Assembly: GCA_034430895.1 (NCBI GenBank)
Contig: DAOUDW010000108.1
Span: 1-64,000 of the forward strand
Direction: 5' to 3'
Origin: WVZH01 sp034430895
Lineage (GTDB): Bacteria > Chloroflexota > Anaerolineae > Anaerolineales > E44-bin32
DNA length: 64,000 nucleotides
This document shows positions 7,228 through 15,790 of the stretch, piece by piece. The notes beneath the pieces are model-generated. The model searched no databases and was not told where the DNA came from. It saw only the letters and a list, made by a program, of their open reading frames with translations. The first letter of the stretch is position 1. Each line of letters starts with the position of its first letter. Both the position numbers and the translations under genes were made by a program.

Positions 7228-9399
7228 ATGCGCGTGGATAAAACGATAGAAAAAATTCCATACCTGGATCCTTCCCTTTCCTTTGCCGAACGGGTGAGTG
7301 ACTTGATCGGACGTATGACGCTGGAAGAAAAGGTCGGCTTGATGAATCATCCAGCGCATGGCATTCCACGTTTGAACATCCCCGCTTACAACTACTGGAG
7401 TGAAGCCCTGCACGGTATCGCTCGCAACGGTCGAGCCACTGTCTTTCCGCAAGCAATTGCAATGGCGGCAACTTGGGATAAGGAATTGATCCATGATGTT
7501 GCAACAGCAATTAGCGACGAAGGACGTGCCAAGTATCATGCCGCGCTGCGCCGTAATGGCTACACCGACCAATATCAAGGTCTCACCTTTTGGTCACCGA
7601 ACGTGAATATCTTCCGTGATCCGCGTTGGGGGCGAGGTCAGGAGACTTGGGGAGAAGATCCCTTCTTTACAGGCGAAATGGCATCTGCGTTCGTGCGTGG
7701 TCTGCAGGGTGACCATCCCAAATATCTCAAGACCGCGGCATGTGCTAAACATTATGCGGTTCATTCTGGACCTGAGAAAGACCGTCACTCGTTAAATGTT
7801 ATTGTTGCTAAACGTGACCTCTATGATACCTATCTTCCTGCATTCAAAAAATTGGTGATAGATTCAAAAGTCGAATCGGTAATGGGCGCCTACAATCGCA
7901 CACTTGATGAACCTTGTTGCGCCAGTAAACTGCTTATTGAAGATATCCTGCGGGAAGAGTGGGGGTTCCAAGGTCATTTTGTCTCGGATTGCATGGCGCT
8001 GGCAGATTTTCACCTAAGTCACAAAATCACGGATGACGCGGTTGAATCCGCTGCACTGGCGTTGAGTCACGGATGCGACCTCGCATGCGATCATGTCTAT
8101 AGTGAAATCCCCGAAGCCATTCAGCGTGGCCTCATCGCTGAAACCGATGTAGACCGCGCTCTTGAGCGGACGCTCAGCACGCGTTTCAAACTTGGCATGT
8201 TCGATCCCGATGATGATGTCCCGTTCACAGACATATCTACTGATGTGATTGCTTGTGATGTCCATCGCCAACTCGCCTATCAGTCAGCCACCGAAGCAGT
8301 AGTTCTACTCAAGAACAAAGGCAACATCCTGCCGATCAATCCTTCCACCAAAAAGGTCTTTGTCACGGGTCCCACTGCCACAAGCCTGGAAGTTCTACTC
8401 GCCAATTATTATGGCTTCAACGATCAAATGGTCACGTTGCTCGAAGGTCTTACAGGGCGTGTCCCCGAAGGCATGGGCCTGGAATATCACCCTGGTGCGC
8501 TGTTGAAACATGTGCGCGAGATCAAGGAAAGCTGGGCGCCAGGCATGGCTCAATCTGCCGATCTCACCATCGTTTGCGCAGGCCTCAACTCATTCATCGA
8601 AGGGGAGGAGGGCGAGTCGCTTCTTTCTCCACAAAACGGCGACCGGGAAAGTATCTCGCTTCCACAAAGCCAGATAGATTACATCAAAGAACTATCCATT
8701 CATGGTGCGCGCATTATCCTCGTACTCACTGGCGGTAGCCCAATCGCGTTAGGCGAAGTCGAAGGCATGGTGGAGGCGATCATCTTCGTCTGGTATGCAG
8801 GTATGGAGGGTGGTCGCGCCGTTGCCGATGTGCTCTTTGGTGATGTATCACCATCGGGCAAACTCCCCATCACTTTCCCGAAATCGCTCGATCAACTACC
8901 TCCTTTTGATGATTACCGCATGGATGGACGCACTTATCGCTACATGACTGAAGAACCTCTTTATCCCTTCGGCTTCGGTCTGAGTTACAGTAAGTTTGAT
9001 TATTCGAAATTACAACTCGATAAATCGACACTTACTCTCGGAGATTCTCTTAATGTGAGCCTGACCCTGACCAATCGTGGGGAATCAGACGCTGTCGAAG
9101 TTGCCCAGTTCTACCTGAGCGACCTTCATGCCTCGACTGTTGTTCCATTTCATCATCTCATTGGCTTCGAGCGGGTCGTGCTCAAGGCAGGTGAAAGTAA
9201 AAAACTCAAATTCACCATCACACCTGAGATGATGTCCTTCTACGATGACGATGGCAAACTTACTCTCGAACCCGGGCAATTCCGTCTCGAAGTCGGTGGC
9301 TGTTCGCCATCTAAACGTGGACAAGAATTGGGTGCGCCGAAGCCTGTCACAGCTTTATTCGATGTCACCTTAAGCGAAAAAAAAGCATTTCCTAGATAA
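7228..9399 (+). CDS. GH3 beta-xylosidase (or beta-glucosidase)
   Basis: 723 residues from the ATG at 7228, which has CCAAGGAG eight bases upstream; an in-frame ATG at 7189 lacks one. There is no signal peptide, so it acts in the cytoplasm on imported oligosaccharides. The GH3 N-terminal barrel carries DPRWGRGQETWGEDP, KHYAVHSGPEKDRH and the nucleophile Asp (about residue 254) in FVSDCMAL. A Cys after SD is usual in xylosidases of GH3. The C-terminal sandwich (FVWYAGMEGGRAVADVLFGD, GKLPITFPKS) and a fibronectin-like end (YPFGFGLSYSKFDYS) complete the family layout. The preceding GH8 enzyme and GH43 remnant support xylan as the target. Confidence 0.9.
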   Translation: MRVDKTIEKIPYLDPSLSFAERVSDLIGRMTLEEKVGLMNHPAHGIPRLNIPAYNYWSEALHGIARNGRATVFPQAIAMAATWDKELIHDVATAISDEGRAKYHAALRRNGYTDQYQGLTFWSPNVNIFRDPRWGRGQETWGEDPFFTGEMASAFVRGLQGDHPKYLKTAACAKHYAVHSGPEKDRHSLNVIVAKRDLYDTYLPAFKKLVIDSKVESVMGAYNRTLDEPCCASKLLIEDILREEWGFQGHFVSDCMALADFHLSHKITDDAVESAALALSHGCDLACDHVYSEIPEAIQRGLIAETDVDRALERTLSTRFKLGMFDPDDDVPFTDISTDVIACDVHRQLAYQSATEAVVLLKNKGNILPINPSTKKVFVTGPTATSLEVLLANYYGFNDQMVTLLEGLTGRVPEGMGLEYHPGALLKHVREIKESWAPGMAQSADLTIVCAGLNSFIEGEEGESLLSPQNGDRESISLPQSQIDYIKELSIHGARIILVLTGGSPIALGEVEGMVEAIIFVWYAGMEGGRAVADVLFGDVSPSGKLPITFPKSLDQLPPFDDYRMDGRTYRYMTEEPLYPFGFGLSYSKFDYSKLQLDKSTLTLGDSLNVSLTLTNRGESDAVEVAQFYLSDLHASTVVPFHHLIGFERVVLKAGESKKLKFTITPEMMSFYDDDGKLTLEPGQFRLEVGGCSPSKRGQELGAPKPVTALFDVTLSEKKAFPR

Positions 9400-9563
9400 T
9401 CTCACAAAACTAACAAGTAGTATTCGATATCCTTGTATGCCCCCAGAGCCTGAACACAAATATACTTATAGGTGATAGATGGTGGGCAATACCGATCGAA
9501 ACTTATTTGGTCTCTCTACGCGTGAACCAAAAGTGCCTGGCGAACGGTGTTTTCATGGCATAA

Positions 9564-9737
9564 GACTTTACCATTCGGGTCGTGATCCTGGTTATCCTGG
9601 ATCTGATTGGGGATGAATTCGGTTTACGTTTGAGTTTTATCCTCAGTGCGTTTATTATGTTGATGGCAACACCGATCATTGCCCGCCTACTGGGTGGGAA
9701 GAGATCAGCCAGATCATCTGGCCTAGGGAAAAATTGA
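9564..9737 (+). pseudogene. C-terminal remnant of an MFS-type transporter
   Basis: An open frame of 57 codons without a start follows a stop at 9561. It encodes two hydrophobic segments (VVILVILDLIGDEFGLRLSF and ILSAFIMLMATPIIARLLGG) with the end-of-protein look of a major facilitator. Its TGA (9735-9737) overlaps the ATG of the hydrolase, the usual mark of translational coupling in an operon. The upstream 160 bases show no matching frame. I infer a decayed transporter gene whose 3' end survived; the family assignment is tentative. Confidence 0.35.
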
Positions 9738-10648
9738 TGATCCACAGAAGATACGTTCGGAACTTGGCGTGCGTTGCTGCCCTCGGTGGGGTTTTGGGCG
9801 TGCTCGTAATCGGGGTGGTGTTGGCGAGAATGCAGCTGGATGTGTTACTGGCGCCCAGCAACTCGCTGCCGCAGGAGACGCCGGCGGACTACGCGATGCC
9901 CTACATGGATGTAGAATTCGTCGCCGAGGATGGTATGCGTCTTGCGGCGTGGTTCGTCCCGGCGGACGATAGCCCTTCGGCGGCGGTGGTGATCGCGCAT
10001 GGTCTGGGAGGAAATCGTGGCTCACACCTGCCAACAGCCGCCATGCTGCACGCTCATGGTTACGCTGTGCTGCTGCTCGATTTACGCGCCCATGGGGAAA
10101 GTGGGGGCGAATTCAAGTCCTACGGATATTACGAAGCGCTCGACGTACTTGCGGCGGTGGATTATCTCGTTACTGAGCAGGGGATCCCGGCGGCGAGTAT
10201 CGGACTATTAGGGCATTCGCTGGGAGGTGCTGCGATTGTGCGCGCCGCCTCGCTGCGTCAGACGCCGCATGCGTTGGTCGTAGTCAGCACCTACCAGAGT
10301 TTAGATGCGGCCATCGATGACGCCTTCGATGATATCGCCCTGCTGCCCAGCTGGCCTTTCGCGCCCATTATGACATGGGCGGCGGAGCGCCGACTGGGAT
10401 TGGATCGTGAATCGATGGACCTGACAGGGATCCTCGAGCGTATGTCGCCGCGTCCTGCGTTGCTGGTCCACGGAGCGGAGGACGACCTGCTGCCGCTGTA
10501 CCATCACGAAGCACTCTGCCAGGCGGCAGCCTGGGCGACGTGCTGGGTTGTGCCGGGGATGGGGCACGAGAGTCCTGCCCGGTTCGTTCCTGACACCTAC
10601 GAAGAGCGCCTGATCGGCTTTTTAAACCACGCGCTGTTGGGGGAGTAA
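9737..10648 (+). CDS. Alpha/beta hydrolase with N-terminal membrane anchor
   Basis: A 303-residue serine hydrolase. An uncleaved signal-anchor helix occupies about residues 10-32. The oxyanion strand reads VVIAHGLGGNRGSH, the nucleophile elbow is GHSLGG with Ser about 161, and the terminal acid and base lie in HGAEDDLLP and GMGHES. The layout fits the BEM46/YqkD-like family of extracytoplasmic hydrolases. Its substrate cannot be read from the sequence. Base composition is visibly more GC-rich than the xylan operon before it. The start overlaps the stop of a transporter remnant, so it may once have been the second gene of an operon. Confidence 0.82.
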   Translation: MIHRRYVRNLACVAALGGVLGVLVIGVVLARMQLDVLLAPSNSLPQETPADYAMPYMDVEFVAEDGMRLAAWFVPADDSPSAAVVIAHGLGGNRGSHLPTAAMLHAHGYAVLLLDLRAHGESGGEFKSYGYYEALDVLAAVDYLVTEQGIPAASIGLLGHSLGGAAIVRAASLRQTPHALVVVSTYQSLDAAIDDAFDDIALLPSWPFAPIMTWAAERRLGLDRESMDLTGILERMSPRPALLVHGAEDDLLPLYHHEALCQAAAWATCWVVPGMGHESPARFVPDTYEERLIGFLNHALLGE

Positions 10649-10667
10649 CATCACCCTGAGGCTTTCA

Positions 10668-10695
10668 TTGACAGCGGCGGTCGATCGGGTAAAAT
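10668..10695 (+). promoter_or_regulatory. Sigma-70 promoter of tRNA-Lys
   Basis: TTGACA (10668-10673) and TAAAAT (10690-10695) are separated by 16 bases and lie 19 bases before the tRNA 5' end, a good match to a housekeeping promoter. Confidence 0.7.
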
Positions 10696-10714
10696 TGGGG
10701 CGAATCGGAAAAAT

Positions 10715-10787
<73 letters not shown>

Positions 10788-10793
10788 TCCATA

Positions 10794-10820
10794 AAACCGC
10801 TCGACATCGTCGAGCGGTTT
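10794..10820 (+). terminator. Terminator hairpin after tRNA-Lys
   Basis: AAACCGCTCGAC pairs perfectly over 12 bp with GTCGAGCGGTTT around the loop ATC, ending in a short T stretch. Because the stem starts with A and ends with T residues it could act in both directions. Close relatives of this stem occur at 13712 and 22208. Confidence 0.75.
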
Positions 10821-10856
10821 ATTAATTGTAGTAGATTAACATTTCTGCAGATTCCA

Positions 10857-11001
10857 TCAATCCTTCCTCAGATTGTGGAATATCTTCCCCAAACTCGACC
10901 TTTTCCCGTACATCAACATATACATCCGGAAGATCTTGATCGCTAGGTAGAGCCCACCGACGCTGGAAAGGTCCAGCACTGTGATGTTAATCGCGATCTC
11001 G
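10857..11001 (-). pseudogene. C-terminal remnant of an ABC-2 type permease
   Basis: Read on the minus strand, about 48 codons up to the TGA at 10857-10859 give LYLAIKIFRMYMLMYGKR followed by SSLGKIFHNLRKD. That is the characteristic final helix and cytoplasmic tail of NatB/ABC-2 permeases. Upstream of the Ser-Glu-Ile stretch the frame turns hydrophilic and loses similarity. No ATPase remnant is visible next to it. The piece is too short to function alone. Confidence 0.5.
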
Positions 11002-11126
11002 GATCCACCATCATCGTCTCTTTGCTTGTCATCACCTTTGCCTTCATGTTTACTGAAGCAACGATAGATTTACCTGCTCCCGTCGCCGGATACTACAATC
11101 TATGGCATTTCTATGTCACAATATGA
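10998..11126 (+). pseudogene. Possible 3' remnant of a membrane protein
   Basis: An open stretch of 42 codons to the TGA at 11124 encodes one clear hydrophobic helix (STIIVSLLVITFAFMFTEAT) followed by a tail rich in Pro, Tyr and Trp. It has no start codon or ribosome-binding site and I cannot place it in a family. The rest of 11127-11262 shows no gene. Confidence 0.25.
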
Positions 11127-11262
11127 TCGATTTCTTCGTTCTATTATTGAGAGGAGCACATTCCACGTTCCATCATTATTCGTGCATTGCCAGAGCAATC
11201 AGGACTTAGACGATATGAAAATACGGAAGAACAACCATAAACGCAACACCTGGAGGTAAATC

Positions 11263-13596
11263 ATGTTCGAAAAGCATAAAGTCATTCTTGGAGCTGCTTC
11301 ATTGATTGCTTGGGTACTTATTCTTTTGGGTTGTGGGGGGTGTTCTCCTCCACCTTGCTCGGCTGATTTTCTCATCGTTTCTATTAATGATGCCAACAGC
11401 AATGGACCTGGTACAGATACGATCGATCTCGATCCGGGATGCGTCTACGAACTGGGCGTTGTAGACAATACCATCGACGGCAACAACGGTACGCCATCCA
11501 TCACCTCCTCCATTGTGATCAACGGCAATGAGGCCACAATTCGGCGCAGCACCGGTGCGCAAAAAGCTGCCATCCGTTTGTTTCACATTTCGCAAGGGGG
11601 AGAGTTGGTCCTGAATAACGTGACGCTTATGGATGGGCTGGCCATGGAGCCAACGAATGTCATGGACACGATCCGCAATTCGGGGGGAGCGATCTATAAC
11701 AATGGGGTACTGACGGTTAACAACAGCATCATCACGGCAAATCGTGCCAAATTGAAGGGCGGCGGCATCTATAATGCCGGGACAATGACGATCAATGCCA
11801 CGACCATCCAAAACAATGAGACCAACATCGGAAACGAGCCCAATGAATCCGGTGGGGGGATAATCAACGCCGGAACTGCTACAATCAACGACAGCACGAT
11901 CGCCAATAATATTGCCAGCCAATCTGCTGGAGGTATTGGCAACAGCGGTGACTTAACGATCATCAACAGCACCATCTCCGGTAATTCCACCACCCTGTCC
12001 GAGATCATTAGCGGCGCGGCGATCATCAACGCCGGAAACGCAACGATCAGCTACACCACCATTGCAGACAATACCGGGATCACATCAGGAGCTGTTTTCT
12101 CTGTCCTCGATACCATCCAGATCAGCAATTCGATCATAGCCAACAACACAGGCGGGGATTGCAGCTATCCGGCCACAAGTCCAATCTCCGGCCCAAACCT
12201 GGACAGCGATGGCACCTGCATCGGTTTCACGATAACTGATGATCCGCAGCTCGGTCCGCTGGCCAATAACGGTGGCCCGACCCAGACTCACAGTATCGAT
12301 CCCAGCAGCCCGGCCAAAGATGCTGCAGCCGGAAGCTGCCCTGCAACCGACCAACGCGGGGAACCAAGGCCGCACGGTTCTGCCTGCGATCTGGGCGCAT
12401 TTGAACTCAGCGCAGGTGGATCTCCCGCCGGCGACTCGTCTTTAATCTCGGGTCTGGTGTTCGATGACGACAACGCCGACGGTGTCTATGATCCAGGTGA
12501 ACCCGGTTTTGCCGGGGTAGAGCTGTTGCTCGAAAGCGGCCCCTGTCTTGCCCCCGTGAGTGCCGTCTCGGAGCTCACCGCTTCCGACGGCAGTTTCGAG
12601 TTCGAAATTATTCCGCCGACGGCGGGAATCTACTGCCTGAGCATAGACCCGCTCACGCCGCCTAACGATACCATCCTGATCCCGGGCGGCTTTACGGTGC
12701 CTCCCGGCGGCGAGATCGAGATTACCCTGACGGAAGGGGAGGACATCAGCGATCTGTTATTCGGCTGGGACTTCCAGTTTGCTGGATCGGATATTGCGCC
12801 CAACCCGGTTATCACCAACGTGGTGCTGAGCACCACCTCGCCTGCGGAAGGTGGATGGGTTGAAGTGGAAGTGACGATTGAGAACATAGGCGCGTACCCG
12901 GCTGAGGATTACGAGCTGGTTTTGATCCCCCATTACGGCTGGGGGCCGCCTAATCCTGCTGGTTACGTTCCGCTTCCGGATCTCATGCCTGGCGTACCGC
13001 ACACCGAGGTCTTCTCTCCTGGTGTGCTCTACTCTACGGCAGGTACGTACACCCTGCGGGTGTTGGTGACGGATGATTGGTATGCGCTCGGCGATCCCGA
13101 TTCAACCGGAACGAATGGAGATTATCAGGATTTCACCATCACAGTCATGGAAACCTACAGCTTGTGCAATCCTTTTGAGGGGATTGGTTATTCCTTCGTG
13201 ATCCTTCCCATCCAGGAAGATATCATGATGCTGCCCGTTTACCTGCGGTTGGAAGACATTGTTGTCCCAGGGCTGGTTCCCCCGGATGAACTGGAGTCGG
13301 TGGAATATTATGCATTCCTGGGTGATATCGAATCCAATACTTGTGGGCTGCAGGGTGGTTATGATGACCGGCTGTACTGTACGTTTACACTGACCCCCGA
13401 CATTCCGGGATCGGTGCTCAATTACTACCTTTACAAGAAAGGGTGTGATGATGCGGTGGTCACCCAACTCAACGTGCTCATTCCTGAACTCCCACTTCCC
13501 CCGTGCTCGGAGGATCTGGGTCCGGCGGACTGCGCTGCAGCCGGCGGCGAGATGAGTGATAGTGTGACCAGAGCTCCTTACTGCATCTGCCCCTGA
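11263..13596 (+). CDS. Large beta-helix surface lipoprotein with SdrD-B-like and CARDB-like domains
   Basis: 777 residues with a lipoprotein signal (VLILLGCGGC, Cys about 24). Residues about 45-385 are a right-handed parallel beta-helix made of PMP-like repeats of the form GGGIYNAGTMTINATTIQNN, ending in the conserved SPAKDAAAGSCPATDQRG element and a CDLGAFE cap. Residues about 395-500 resemble an SdrD-B fold (SGLVFDDDNADGVYDPGEPG). About 515-625 resemble CARDB (VEVEVTIENIGAYPAEDYEL). The end is Cys-rich (ADCAAAGGEM, CICP). A GGAGG site lies upstream. Such proteins are cell-surface adhesion or carbohydrate-contact proteins; an enzymatic role is not shown by any visible active site. A strong terminator follows. 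Confidence 0.8.
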   Translation: MFEKHKVILGAASLIAWVLILLGCGGCSPPPCSADFLIVSINDANSNGPGTDTIDLDPGCVYELGVVDNTIDGNNGTPSITSSIVINGNEATIRRSTGAQKAAIRLFHISQGGELVLNNVTLMDGLAMEPTNVMDTIRNSGGAIYNNGVLTVNNSIITANRAKLKGGGIYNAGTMTINATTIQNNETNIGNEPNESGGGIINAGTATINDSTIANNIASQSAGGIGNSGDLTIINSTISGNSTTLSEIISGAAIINAGNATISYTTIADNTGITSGAVFSVLDTIQISNSIIANNTGGDCSYPATSPISGPNLDSDGTCIGFTITDDPQLGPLANNGGPTQTHSIDPSSPAKDAAAGSCPATDQRGEPRPHGSACDLGAFELSAGGSPAGDSSLISGLVFDDDNADGVYDPGEPGFAGVELLLESGPCLAPVSAVSELTASDGSFEFEIIPPTAGIYCLSIDPLTPPNDTILIPGGFTVPPGGEIEITLTEGEDISDLLFGWDFQFAGSDIAPNPVITNVVLSTTSPAEGGWVEVEVTIENIGAYPAEDYELVLIPHYGWGPPNPAGYVPLPDLMPGVPHTEVFSPGVLYSTAGTYTLRVLVTDDWYALGDPDSTGTNGDYQDFTITVMETYSLCNPFEGIGYSFVILPIQEDIMMLPVYLRLEDIVVPGLVPPDELESVEYYAFLGDIESNTCGLQGGYDDRLYCTFTLTPDIPGSVLNYYLYKKGCDDAVVTQLNVLIPELPLPPCSEDLGPADCAAAGGEMSDSVTRAPYCICP

Positions 13597-13622
13597 GCCT
13601 GGCCCGTCCAGCGTGCTAAACC

Positions 13623-13660
13623 AAAACCATCCCGATGATCTTCGATCGGGATGGTTTTTT
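13623..13660 (+). terminator. Rho-independent terminator after the surface lipoprotein
   Basis: AAAACCATCCCGAT pairs with ATCGGGATGGTTTT around an 8-base loop and is followed by a run of T residues ending near 13661. It is a strong terminator. Confidence 0.85.
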
Positions 13661-13711
13661 TATGTATGCGTGGTACAGAATGAATCTCGGACTGGTTTAA
13701 GTCATGAGAAG

Positions 13712-13736
13712 AACCGCTCGACAGCGTCGAGTGGTT
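13712..13736. repeat. Hairpin related to the tRNA-Lys terminator
   Basis: AACCGCTCGAC (13712-13722) pairs with GTCGAGTGGTT (13726-13736) with one G-T pair and the loop AGC. The stem is nearly identical to that at 10794 and similar to that at 22208. No gene ends just before it, so here it looks like a dispersed repeat rather than a gene-specific terminator. Confidence 0.55.
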
Positions 13737-13886
13737 TGTTCCAACCCGGGATTTGGCTCGTGTATCCCTCTTGTCGATCCTGGTACCGCCGATGACAATG
13801 GAATCGAATAGATAGGTGGCCGCCAACAGGATTCCCGAAGCCGGATGTGGTCATCTCCTGTGTGTATGCAAAATTCGGGTTCAAGA

Positions 13887-13892
13887 TATAAT
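13887..13892 (+). promoter_or_regulatory. Possible -10 element for the RACo-like gene
   Basis: TATAAT lies 43 bases before the GTG start. No convincing -35 hexamer is visible 17 bases upstream, so this is only a candidate. The stretch 13737-13886 shows no gene. Confidence 0.3.
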
Positions 13893-13934
13893 TTAATTCC
13901 ACCAACCATTTCTTCTCAAAAAGGAGTTTTCCTG

Positions 13935-15722
13935 GTGTTTAGCATTGACTTCCAACCCGTTGGCCGCCGCGGTCAATGTTCCTCTGAACAGTCTCTGATG
14001 GAGTGCGCACGACAATTGGGTGTGGATATTGTCAGCCTTTGTGGCGGTGTCGGCAGCTGTGATCGTTGCAGAGTCAAGATAATTGAAGGGGAGGTATCCC
14101 CACCCACCCAGGAAGAAGAATCCGCGCTTGCAACCAGCGACTTGGAACAGGGGTATCGCCTGGCTTGCCAGACTTATCCGCTCAGCGATGTCAAATTGTA
14201 CGTCCCGCCTGAATCGTTATCTGCACCGCAACGCACCCAGGTGGAGGGCTTGGATGTTGATGTGGAACCCGACCCGGTTGTTGTCGGATTTGAAGCGCAG
14301 CTGACGCAGCCGACGATTGAATCGCCGCAGGCGGACGTGCAGAATCTCTGGCAAGCCCTTGCCGAACATGGGATTAAAGAGGGGATCATCGATTTCAGTG
14401 TTCAGCAAGCGATGTCGCAACAAATCCGCCAAAACAGTTGGCAGCTTCGCATCGCCCTGCGCGGCAATGAAGTTGTGGCTATCGGATCGCCGTCTACCCG
14501 CTGGTTAGGCCTGGCAGTAGATATCGGTACGACGAAAATCGCCGGTTACCTGCTCGACCTGGAGAGTGGGAAGATGTTGGCTTCAAAGGGTATGATGAAC
14601 CCGCAGATCTGCTACGGTGAAGACGTGATTTCACGTATCGTGGCCGCTAGTAAATCTCCCGCCGACGCGGAGAAACTGCAGTCCCTGCTGGTTGAGGCGC
14701 TCAACCTACTGACCTCGGATCTGTGTCGCGAAACCAATTCCGATACGGAACAAATTGTGGAAGCTGTCGTCGTTGGAAACACTGCGATCCATCACCTTTT
14801 CCTGGGACTATCCGTCAAGCAGCTTGGTTTTTCCCCGTATGTGCCCGCCGAGGAAGCAGCGATGGATGTCAAGGCGCGAGAGATTGGGTTGAAAATCGCC
14901 GCCGGCGCCTACATCCATCTCCTTCCCATTATCGCCGGTTATGTTGGGGCAGATCATGTTGCCATGCTGCTCGCCACACAGCTGGCGGATTCAGATCGAA
15001 CCACCCTGGCGATCGATATCGGCACCAACACGGAAATTTGCCTCAATCACGAGGGCAAAATGACCAGCGTTTCCTGTGCCTCGGGTCCGGCTTTCGAGGG
15101 CGCGCAGATCAAGTTTGGCATGCGCGCTGCACCCGGGGCAATTGAACACATGCGGTTGGAAGGGGATAAATTGGAAATCCAGACCATAGGCGGCGAGGCG
15201 CCGGCCGGGATCTGTGGTTCTGGGCTGCTGGACGTGGTCGCTCAACTGCGCGAAAACGATGTCATTGCGCGCGGCGGGAAGATTGCTGAGCATCCGCGGG
15301 TTCAATTGCGGGATGGCAGGCCGGAATTCATTCTGGCTGAACGCGCCGAACTCGAACCGATCACGATTTCCCAGAAGGACGTGCGCGAACTGCAGCTGGC
15401 AAAAGCAGCGATCCGGCTGGGCATTCAGGTGCTGGTTGATGCTGCCGGGCTGCAGGAGAACGATATCGAAAAGGTCATCATCTCCGGCGCCTTTGGCACG
15501 TACATCGAAGTGAAATCCGCCATAACGATCGGTATGCTGCCCGAACTGCCCTTGGAACGCTTCATCCAGGTCGGAAACGCCGCCGGGACGGGCGCTCGAT
15601 TGGCGCTCATCTCGAAAAGCGAGCGAGAAAAAGCAAAACAGATCGCTCACCAAGCCGGCTATATCGAACTGGCCAAGGTGTCGGATTTTAGTCGTAAGTA
15701 TGTTAATGCGACGTTCTTATAA
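13935..15722 (+). CDS. RACo-type corrinoid activation protein (2Fe-2S ferredoxin + ASKHA ATPase, DUF4445)
   Basis: 595 residues from a GTG start chosen because AAGGAG lies eight bases upstream; an in-frame ATG at 13845 lacks one. Residues 1-85 form a plant-type 2Fe-2S ferredoxin with ligands Cys36, Cys42, Cys45 and Cys78 (CGGVGSCDRC, ACQTY). A linker domain follows, then an ASKHA actin-like ATPase with AVDIGTTKIAGYLLD, GNTAIHHLFLGL, AIDIGTNTEI and ISGAFGTYIE. Family members (RACo, RamA) use ATP to drive reduction of Co(II) in corrinoid proteins back to Co(I) for methyl transfer. No corrinoid protein or methyltransferase gene is adjacent, so its partner is elsewhere or different. Cytoplasmic. 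Confidence 0.87.
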   Translation: MFSIDFQPVGRRGQCSSEQSLMECARQLGVDIVSLCGGVGSCDRCRVKIIEGEVSPPTQEEESALATSDLEQGYRLACQTYPLSDVKLYVPPESLSAPQRTQVEGLDVDVEPDPVVVGFEAQLTQPTIESPQADVQNLWQALAEHGIKEGIIDFSVQQAMSQQIRQNSWQLRIALRGNEVVAIGSPSTRWLGLAVDIGTTKIAGYLLDLESGKMLASKGMMNPQICYGEDVISRIVAASKSPADAEKLQSLLVEALNLLTSDLCRETNSDTEQIVEAVVVGNTAIHHLFLGLSVKQLGFSPYVPAEEAAMDVKAREIGLKIAAGAYIHLLPIIAGYVGADHVAMLLATQLADSDRTTLAIDIGTNTEICLNHEGKMTSVSCASGPAFEGAQIKFGMRAAPGAIEHMRLEGDKLEIQTIGGEAPAGICGSGLLDVVAQLRENDVIARGGKIAEHPRVQLRDGRPEFILAERAELEPITISQKDVRELQLAKAAIRLGIQVLVDAAGLQENDIEKVIISGAFGTYIEVKSAITIGMLPELPLERFIQVGNAAGTGARLALISKSEREKAKQIAHQAGYIELAKVSDFSRKYVNATFL

Positions 15723-15790
15723 AATTCCGCTGGCTTGACTCGAGGATTTCTCGATATTTCCATTTGATCTTGATATGAATGAGAATGGGA

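Noticed and set aside
9503..10034. Minus-strand ORFs across the start of the alpha/beta hydrolase gene
   Set aside because: No family sequence; composition is explained by the GC-rich plus-strand gene and the transporter remnant.
13702..13905. Minus-strand ORF of 67-70 codons in the spacer before the RACo-type gene
   Set aside because: It runs through a hairpin repeat and a likely promoter, has no ribosome site and no recognisable sequence.
14991..15653. A 220-codon open frame opposite the RACo-type gene
   Set aside because: Fully antisense to conserved ASKHA motifs, no ribosome site.
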